From positions 1 to 11,667 of the forward strand of contig JAISDP010000256.1 of the NCBI GenBank assembly GCA_031264715.1: DNA of 11,667 nt, in the 5' to 3' direction. Below are positions 6,813-11,667 of the stretch, piece by piece. Source of the DNA: Bacteroidales bacterium (GTDB lineage: Bacteria > Bacteroidota > Bacteroidia > Bacteroidales > UBA4181). A model generated the notes under the pieces. That model was not told the origin of the DNA and did not search any database. It worked only from the letters and a program-made list of their open reading frames with translations. The translations under genes were made by a program, and so were the position numbers. How positions within the stretch are numbered: the first letter of the stretch is position 1; each line of letters begins with the position of its first letter.

Positions 6813-8321
6813 ATGAAAAACAAATTATCCGCCTTCGTCCTGTTATCGGGATCGCTGGTCGTACAAGCACAGGAAAGACCTAATGTGATCATTTTTCTGG
6901 TGGACGACATGGGGCTGATGGACACGCAGGTTCCCTTTATGACGGATGGAAAAGGCAACCCCGTTCGTTATCCTCTGAATGACTGGTACCGTACGCCCGG
7001 CATGGAACGATTGGCCAGTCAGGGAATACGGTTTTCCACCTTTTATGCTCAGAGTGTCAGTTCGCCCACGCGGGCGTCCATCATGACGGGGCAAAATGCT
7101 ACGCGGCATCGCACCACCAACTGGATCAATTCCGAAACCAATAATAAAACGCCCTATGGTCCGAAAGAATGGAACTGGACAGGGTTGAAATCCAATGACG
7201 TTACGTTGCCCCGGGTTTTACAGCAGGCGGGTTACCGTACCATCCATGTCGGCAAGGCGCATTTCGGCTGTGTGGGCAGCGAAGGTGAAAACCCGCAACA
7301 CATCGGGTTCGACGTAAATATTGCCGGTTCTTCCATTGGCCAGCCCGGAAGCTACTACGGGGAATGGGGATACGGAAACATCAAGGGAAACAGGAAGCGC
7401 GCCGTACCCGGACTGGAAAAATATTTCGGTACGGACACGTTCCTGTCGGATGCTTTGACGATCGAGGCCAATGCCGAAATAACCAAGGCAGTTGAGGAAA
7501 AGAAACCATTTTTCCTCTACATGGCGCATTACGCTGTACATGCGCCGTTTGAACCCGATAAGAGGTTCCTGGACAATTATACATCGCCCGACAAGCCCGG
7601 GACGGCAAAGAATTTCGCAACCCTGATAGAAGGCATGGACAAATCGCTCATCGACATTATGGACAAACTGGAAACTTTGGGTATAGCGGAAAATACGCTG
7701 ATCATCTTCCTTGGCGATAATGGCTCCGATGCGCCCCTGGGCGACGAAAAGGGACATTTCTCATCGGCTCCGCTGCGTGGCAAAAAGGGGACGGAGTACG
7801 AAGGAGGAATACGGGTGCCGTGTATTGTGGGATGGGCCAAACCCAACAGCAAAAACGCATTGCAGAAGTCGTTCCCGGTAAAGCAGAAAGCCATCCAGGA
7901 ACAAATGGGTACCGTGATGGACATATACCCGACCGTACTCTCGCTTGCAGGCGTTAAAAATCATGACAGCCACGTGGTAGACGGAGTAGATTTGAAGACG
8001 CAAATTGCCGGGAAAACCAGCAAAAAGCGGACGGAAAGCTTTTTGATGCACTTCCCACATGCACACAGGGGCAGTTATTTTACAGCCTTCCGGGATGGCA
8101 ACTGGAAGCTGATCTATTGGTATCACCCCGAAACACCGGCGCATCCCGCATATGAATTATACAACCTCGCTGTTGATCCTTTTGAAAACAATGACCTTGC
8201 CGGAAGCAAAAAGGATGTTTTAGTTTCTATGATCCGGGAAATGAGCGCCCGGTTGGAATCCGAAGGGGCGCTGTACCCGGAAGATGCAAACGGTAATGCC
8301 GTGAAGCCTGTAATTCCATGA
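6813..8321 (+). CDS. Secreted S-type sulfatase (S1 family, formylglycine-dependent)
   Basis: The 502-residue protein has a signal peptide (MKNKLSAFVLLSGSLVVQAQ) and so acts outside the cytoplasm. The core motif is SSPTRASIMTG (83-93); Ser83 would be converted to formylglycine, making this an S-type enzyme that needs a radical-SAM maturase (anSME), not encoded in this window. Other active-site parts are Asp31/Asp32 (LVDDMG), Lys148/His150 (VGKAHFG), His243 (HYAVHAPF), Asp302/Asn303 (GDNGSD) and a lysine near 324 (RGKKGTEYEGGIRVP). All expected residues are present, so it should be active on a sulfated carbohydrate; the position of the sulfate cannot be read. It starts 89 bases after the kinase gene. 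That gap holds TAATTTTC (6755-6762), one base off the -7 consensus. It may belong with the carbohydrate genes at 1-3931, by inference. Confidence 0.95.
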   Translation: MKNKLSAFVLLSGSLVVQAQERPNVIIFLVDDMGLMDTQVPFMTDGKGNPVRYPLNDWYRTPGMERLASQGIRFSTFYAQSVSSPTRASIMTGQNATRHRTTNWINSETNNKTPYGPKEWNWTGLKSNDVTLPRVLQQAGYRTIHVGKAHFGCVGSEGENPQHIGFDVNIAGSSIGQPGSYYGEWGYGNIKGNRKRAVPGLEKYFGTDTFLSDALTIEANAEITKAVEEKKPFFLYMAHYAVHAPFEPDKRFLDNYTSPDKPGTAKNFATLIEGMDKSLIDIMDKLETLGIAENTLIIFLGDNGSDAPLGDEKGHFSSAPLRGKKGTEYEGGIRVPCIVGWAKPNSKNALQKSFPVKQKAIQEQMGTVMDIYPTVLSLAGVKNHDSHVVDGVDLKTQIAGKTSKKRTESFLMHFPHAHRGSYFTAFRDGNWKLIYWYHPETPAHPAYELYNLAVDPFENNDLAGSKKDVLVSMIREMSARLESEGALYPEDANGNAVKPVIP

Positions 8322-8386
8322 TTTGGCGCCTGCTGTCGCGTCAACGACATCATGCCGGGACCATCAACTTATGATTTTTTCATCGT

Positions 8387-8418
8387 ACCCCGTGCTGCGT
8401 CTGCGGCTTGCACGGGGT
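8387..8418. terminator. GC-rich hairpin between convergent genes
   Basis: ACCCCGTGC (8387-8395) and GCACGGGGT (8410-8418) make a perfect 9-bp stem with a 14-base loop. It lies 65 bases after the sulfatase stop and 13 bases after the metallophosphoesterase stop on the other strand, the place for a bidirectional terminator. Neither side carries a good T-run, so efficiency is uncertain. Confidence 0.6.
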
Positions 8419-8431
8419 TATCAACCTCGCC

Positions 8432-10150
8432 TCATGTTACAGCAATTTTGTGTGCCGTTTGACTTTTTCCGTCGTTGAGGGTTACGATATAAATTCCCTG
8501 CTGCAAAGCCAGCGGAATGGCAAGATGCTGTCCCTGGGCGCGGGTGGTTTGTATCGTGACGCCTGCTTCATTCAGTATTTTGACGGTGATGCTGTCGTAA
8601 TGCCTGTCCATTTCGGCATGAAGAACGGAGTTCCCATCTATCGGGTTAGGATAGATTTTGACATTCCGGAGAGAGGCTTCCTGACTGTTCATACCTGTGG
8701 TTTCCTGTACCACCGTGAACGAATAAGCCTTTTCCGTTCCGTCGTCTGCAACGGCGGTTAACTGGATGGTCTCGCTCACCGTACAGGGTTTATTGCTTAT
8801 GCTGCCCTTAACGGTTGCTGTTTCGCTGGATGGCTGTCCGGTGAGCGATAAGGTGCATATTGACGACGCGACCAGTATCTGGTAGGACGTATGTTGCGGG
8901 TCAAAGGCGGGAGACAGCTTGCCGCCCGTCAGCGAGACGCTTGTCAGGGTCACATTCTCGCGATAGATGGGAAACACCTCGATATTACCGGTGCAGGCCA
9001 GCGATTTCAGCGTCAGCACTTCGCCCCGCTTGATCAGGATCATGACCCTGCCGTTGCTTTCCGTGTTTCCCCCGCCTACTGCCAGCGGAAAAGGATTGTT
9101 CACCATGTTTTTCGGATAATACTTGAAACTGTGCAGGTGACCCGTAATATCAATATCGAACGGCGTTGACTTGAAAATGGGATCCCAGAGGTCAAAACAG
9201 GGCATGAAACCGGGGTCCCAGCCGTTTGTCCAGCTGTATATCGGGATATGATGCACCAGGATTTTACGGAAGGCGCCGGTGAAAGCGCTGCCGGCAAGTT
9301 CTTCGACGAGCCAGTCCGTTTGCCGGTTACGGAAGCCGTCAAAATCAACCAGCCCGGAATATTCCGGACTTCCGTCATTTTTGTCTTCGCCGTTGTCTAA
9401 GAGGACAAAGCGCGTATCGCCCCAAGTAAAAGCAAAGTAGGTGTCGCCCTCCGGCGTGTCGAAGAACGCCGGCAGTTGCATGGCATAAGGCCCCCGTATT
9501 TCGTGGTTTCCCCGCAGGTAGATCACCGGTTTGTTGGCGGCGTCCACACGCTGGTTATAACGGGCGATCAGGCCGAGTACCTGGGCGTCCGACGCAGGGT
9601 CTTCAAAGATATCGCCGTTGAATATGGAAAAATCAAAGTTGATGCCATGCGCGGCTACCCTGTCCATGAGCTTGTCATAAAGGGTAAGGTTGTTGTGCAG
9701 GTCGGTGAAGAACAGGCAGGTGAAGTCCTTTGGCGTAACGCTCAGCGTGGTGAACGAATAAAAGCCGGATTTTTCTACCGGTCCCAGCGTCTTGGAATAG
9801 GCTGCGTAGGTGAGCACCTTCTGCGAACAGATGCGGTAAAAATACTTCGTGTTGGGCGCAAGTCCGGTTATACGCACTTTGTGCCGCGTGATATTAGCTG
9901 TCACGATGCCGTGTTCCGTTGCTCGGGCGATGTTCATCTGGCCGGTTTCGCTTGTTCCGTATTCCACATAACTGTAGGAAGGGTCGGCGGTGTGCCACAT
10001 CACGGTCATCCCGTCGGGGGCGGGATTTTGCAGGTACGGCAGCAGGCTCGTGGCCTCTTCCGGAGCGGCAAACCCGTACAGTGCAGGGGTAGCGCCCATC
10101 GCTAAAATCCCTGCGCCTGCCTGTTTTACAAAATTTCTTCTTGACGTCAT
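8432..10150 (-). CDS. Purple-acid-phosphatase-like metallophosphoesterase with Tat-like leader and T9SS sorting tail
   Basis: I chose the ATG at 10150 (572 residues) because it puts the leader MTSRRNFVKQAGAGILAMGA at the N-terminus; longer starts up to 10237 would overlap the upstream gene. Residues about 36-135 form a fibronectin-III-like domain as in purple acid phosphatases. The calcineurin-like domain follows with Asp150/His152 (FFTDLHNN), Asp180 (NGDIFED), Asn215-His216-Glu217 (RGNHEIRG), His300/His301 and His338/His340 (TGHLH), a full dimetal set. A cadherin-like beta-sandwich spans about 398-482. The last 75 residues (KIYPNPIDG at 498-506, ending GIYIVTLNDGKSQTAHKIAVT-like) match a type A T9SS sorting domain. 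It probably hydrolyses phosphate esters at or beyond the outer membrane. It follows the DUF6261 gene by 19 bases, so the two are probably co-transcribed. Confidence 0.92.
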   Translation of the reverse strand: MTSRRNFVKQAGAGILAMGATPALYGFAAPEEATSLLPYLQNPAPDGMTVMWHTADPSYSYVEYGTSETGQMNIARATEHGIVTANITRHKVRITGLAPNTKYFYRICSQKVLTYAAYSKTLGPVEKSGFYSFTTLSVTPKDFTCLFFTDLHNNLTLYDKLMDRVAAHGINFDFSIFNGDIFEDPASDAQVLGLIARYNQRVDAANKPVIYLRGNHEIRGPYAMQLPAFFDTPEGDTYFAFTWGDTRFVLLDNGEDKNDGSPEYSGLVDFDGFRNRQTDWLVEELAGSAFTGAFRKILVHHIPIYSWTNGWDPGFMPCFDLWDPIFKSTPFDIDITGHLHSFKYYPKNMVNNPFPLAVGGGNTESNGRVMILIKRGEVLTLKSLACTGNIEVFPIYRENVTLTSVSLTGGKLSPAFDPQHTSYQILVASSICTLSLTGQPSSETATVKGSISNKPCTVSETIQLTAVADDGTEKAYSFTVVQETTGMNSQEASLRNVKIYPNPIDGNSVLHAEMDRHYDSITVKILNEAGVTIQTTRAQGQHLAIPLALQQGIYIVTLNDGKSQTAHKIAVT

Positions 10151-10169
10151 ATCTGTTTTTTTTGATGGT

Positions 10170-10910
10170 TTAACTTTCATTTTTTTTATTTTCATCATCT
10201 TCATTCTTTTTCCCTTTCCGTTGTGCCAGCAACGCATCGTATTTTCCGGTCAGGATATTCATTTCGGCGATCATTTCTTCATAAGCGCCTTCGCCGGATT
10301 GCAGCCTGACGGCGATGTTGATGGTATTCACAATAGTGCGGTACACCGGATCGACCTGTTTACGTACCGACGTTACCGAGGGTTGAGCGGTGAGGGAACG
10401 CGTGGCGGCGGCGGTGCGGCACTCCGCTTCCAACTGTATGAAACGGCGGTTGGCTTCCAGCAGTTTGTCCACATGCGGCTGTGCGCCGATGGCTTCCAAA
10501 TCGGCGCGGTAAGGCTCCAGTTTGTTGCCCAGCGTGGTGATAACAGCGCTTTCGGCGTTTTCGGACAGGCGCGAAGGATTGCCCACGCTCTTAATAACGG
10601 CCATCACCCGTTGGGCGGCGTCGAACTGAGGGTCTTCTTCGTCGTACAGGATGGCTTTTACGTGGTTGAAAAGCTTGCTGTGCAACTTGTCGCGGTAATG
10701 CTCCACCACGCTTTTCTCCCTGACGAGGGCATTGCCGGTTTCGGTCGCCATCGACACCTCTTCCTGCTTCACTAACCGCGAGTACTCGTGGTAGAAAGGC
10801 GACAATCGCTGACTCTCCGCCTGATATTTCTGGAAAACCGTATCAGCGGCGGTGTTGAATTGCAGATGTTCCGCTGAGCGGAGATTCTGCATCGGAAATT
10901 TGTTAATCAT
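10170..10910 (-). CDS. DUF6261-type protein of unknown function
   Basis: The 246-residue product starts MINKFPMQNLRSAEHLQF, which I recognise as the N-terminal signature of DUF6261 proteins, found almost only in Bacteroidota. It is predicted mostly helical, with no signal peptide or membrane segment and a strongly charged, low-complexity tail (KGKKNEDDENKKNES). No catalytic motif is visible. The ATG at 10910 follows an AT-rich leader. The metallophosphoesterase gene starts 19 bases after its stop, so they may form an operon, although the partner is exported and this protein is cytoplasmic. Upstream is the repeat-rich region 10949-11340. Function is unknown; family identity is from memory of the sequence pattern. 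Confidence 0.78.
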   Translation of the reverse strand: MINKFPMQNLRSAEHLQFNTAADTVFQKYQAESQRLSPFYHEYSRLVKQEEVSMATETGNALVREKSVVEHYRDKLHSKLFNHVKAILYDEEDPQFDAAQRVMAVIKSVGNPSRLSENAESAVITTLGNKLEPYRADLEAIGAQPHVDKLLEANRRFIQLEAECRTAAATRSLTAQPSVTSVRKQVDPVYRTIVNTINIAVRLQSGEGAYEEMIAEMNILTGKYDALLAQRKGKKNEDDENKKNES

Positions 10911-10948
10911 ATCATGTTGCTTTAAAATTATTTATTTAATTTAAAATT

Positions 10949-10993
10949 TATTAGGGATGCGAAATAAATAACATCGACTTCATGTCCCTAATA
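10949..10993. other. Inverted repeat in the leader of the DUF6261 gene
   Basis: TATTAGGGA (10949-10957) and TCCCTAATA (10985-10993) are perfect 9-bp arms around a 27-base AT-rich loop, 39 bases upstream of the DUF6261 ATG. They could be an operator, a terminator for minus-strand transcription from the repeats, or the end of a repeat element. Confidence 0.45.
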
Positions 10994-11032
10994 TTTTTTG
11001 TTTCACCCATTTTAGGGAAACTTCAAAATATT

Positions 11033-11214
11033 TTTGAAAAGGCGTTTTCACAAAATGGAAAGGGCAAAATCTCTTTGAAAAGCCGTTTTCACAAAATGGG
11101 AAAGGCAAAATCTCTTTGAAAAGCCATTTCCACAAAATGGGAGGGGAGAAACATTTTTGAAAAGACATTTCCACAAAATGGAGAGGGCAAAATATTTTTG
11201 AAAAGACATTTCCA
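11033..11214. repeat. 41-bp tandem repeat array, four full copies and one partial
   Basis: The nonamer TTTGAAAAG recurs at 11033, 11074, 11115, 11156 and 11197, exactly 41 bases apart. Full units are 11033-11073, 11074-11114, 11115-11155 and 11156-11196; a partial unit covers 11197-11214, and a decayed copy may precede 11033. Units share TTTGAAAAG, then CACAAAATGG, then a purine run and CAAAAT. Units 1 and 2 contain TGAAAA-N4-TTTTCA; units 3 and 4 instead can pair CCATTT or CATTT with AAATGG or AAATG. Frames on the minus strand stay open through the array, but 41 is not a multiple of three and the peptides look random, so I do not call a gene. Confidence 0.93.
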
Positions 11215-11223
11215 TCGCATCGC

Positions 11224-11340
11224 AGGCAATTGCAAATTGCCTAATGTTCCGAGCCGAATTGCAAATTCGGCTCAACGGTGTTAACAGTTGAGCGGTAATT
11301 GTATTGCCGCTCGGAACATCATCCGGATTTGCAATCCGCT
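11224..11340. repeat. 117-bp REP/BIME-like dyad element with four three-base-loop hairpins
   Basis: Four hairpins lie in a row: 11224-11242 (8-bp stem, loop GCA), 11251-11273 (10-bp perfect stem, loop GCA), 11290-11312 (10-bp stem with one wobble, loop TGT) and 11324-11338 (6-bp stem, loop TGC). Around the middle two, ATGTTCCGAGC (11244-11254) is inverted at 11309-11319, and GCTCAAC (11270-11276) is inverted at 11287-11293. The element is therefore two inverted halves of about 53 bases around GGTGTTAACA (11277-11286). It resembles paired REP sequences (BIMEs) mobilised by RAYT transposases, or a strong bidirectional terminator; no transposase gene is in the window. Confidence 0.85.
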
Positions 11341-11667
11341 ATTTCCCCGACACGTATATTTCGGAGAGGCTAACATTGGCATTGCTGCGCGAATTGGGCA
11401 GCACCAATTTCAAATATTGACTACTGACGGCGTTTTGCGAGGTAATGAAAACCTGCAAACTTTTTTCCGGCGTATCCTGATTGCTTACGTTGGCATATTC
11501 CACCCGGCCGAGTTCTATCCAGTGATCGTTCGGCGTTCCCGGATAAGAATAGTTTTGAAAAAATTGATGCCCCGAATACGCTATGGGAATAGGTCCAAGC
11601 CATTCAATATCGTCGTTCGTCAGGATATTGTCATCTACGGCCGGCACATACGCTACCACGGTTTGCG
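11339..11667 (-). CDS. Partial protein with discoidin (F5/8 type C)-like C-terminus; 5' end beyond window
   Basis: The frame is open from the right edge to a TAG at 11341-11339, giving the last 108 or so residues of a longer protein. A GTG at 11659 lies inside the open frame and is probably not the true start. The C-terminus, SSQYLKLVLPNSRSNANVSL followed by SEIYVSGK, looks like the closing strands of a galactose-binding/discoidin domain common in surface or exported Bacteroidota proteins. The earlier part (LGPIPIAYSGHQFF, WIELGRVEYANV) fits the same kind of beta-sandwich. Such domains bind carbohydrates or anchor enzymes at the surface. The stop codon lies directly against the last hairpin of the 117-bp repeat element. 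The N-terminal part and any enzyme domain are not visible. Confidence 0.6.
   Translation of the reverse strand, partial: QTVVAYVPAVDDNILTNDDIEWLGPIPIAYSGHQFFQNYSYPGTPNDHWIELGRVEYANVSNQDTPEKSLQVFITSQNAVSSQYLKLVLPNSRSNANVSLSEIYVSGK

Noticed and set aside
11033..11214. CRISPR array
   Set aside because: There is no alternation of identical repeats and unique spacers of similar length; the whole 41-bp unit is repeated with drift, and no cas gene is nearby.
10980..11275. Open minus-strand frames of 64-75 codons across the 41-bp repeat array with recurring Phe/Lys-rich peptides
   Set aside because: The openness comes from the low stop content of the repeat; the 41-base period rotates the frame and there is no ribosome binding site or recognisable domain.

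Overview
The window looks like a chromosomal segment of a member of the Bacteroidota, probably order Bacteroidales. The evidence is a C-terminal type IX secretion (Por/T9SS) sorting domain, a DUF6261-type protein, a DUF1080 protein next to Gfo/Idh/MocA and xylose-isomerase-like TIM-barrel genes, an S-type sulfatase, and promoter boxes that match the Bacteroidota -7 consensus TAnnTTTG. The sorting domain argues against Bacteroides itself and for a T9SS-bearing lineage such as Dysgonomonadaceae or Porphyromonadaceae; this is inference.

Region 1 (1-3931) is a carbohydrate module. Three minus-strand genes run from a promoter near 3061: an exported (Tat-like leader) TIM-barrel epimerase/isomerase-like protein, a Gfo/Idh/MocA NAD(P)-dependent oxidoreductase, and a second, cytoplasmic TIM-barrel protein cut by the window edge. 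A secreted DUF1080 protein is transcribed divergently. This gene set resembles the oxidise-then-cleave (3-keto-glycoside) route of glycoside breakdown known from gut Bacteroides.

Region 2 (3932-6723) holds a heptanucleotide tandem repeat plus a hairpin, then a two-component pair. The response regulator is NtrC-like with a sigma-54 AAA+ domain but no C-terminal DNA-binding domain. The partner is a soluble histidine kinase with a Cys-rich PAS-type sensor. Between them lies a 397-base stretch with a near-consensus promoter and perhaps a small ORF.

Region 3 (6813-10910) holds a secreted S-type sulfatase. Convergent to it are a secreted purple-acid-phosphatase-like metallophosphoesterase, carrying both a Tat-like leader and a T9SS tail, and its upstream DUF6261 neighbour. 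A GC-rich hairpin at 8387-8418 separates the convergent genes.

Region 4 (10911-11667) is repeat DNA. It has a 41-bp tandem array (four full copies plus a partial one) and then a 117-bp element built as two inverted, about 53-bp halves. Each half carries two short hairpins with three-base loops, and stem changes between the halves are largely compensated. This REP/BIME-like element ends exactly at the stop codon of a partial discoidin-like gene running off the right edge. It is the most novel-looking structure in the window.
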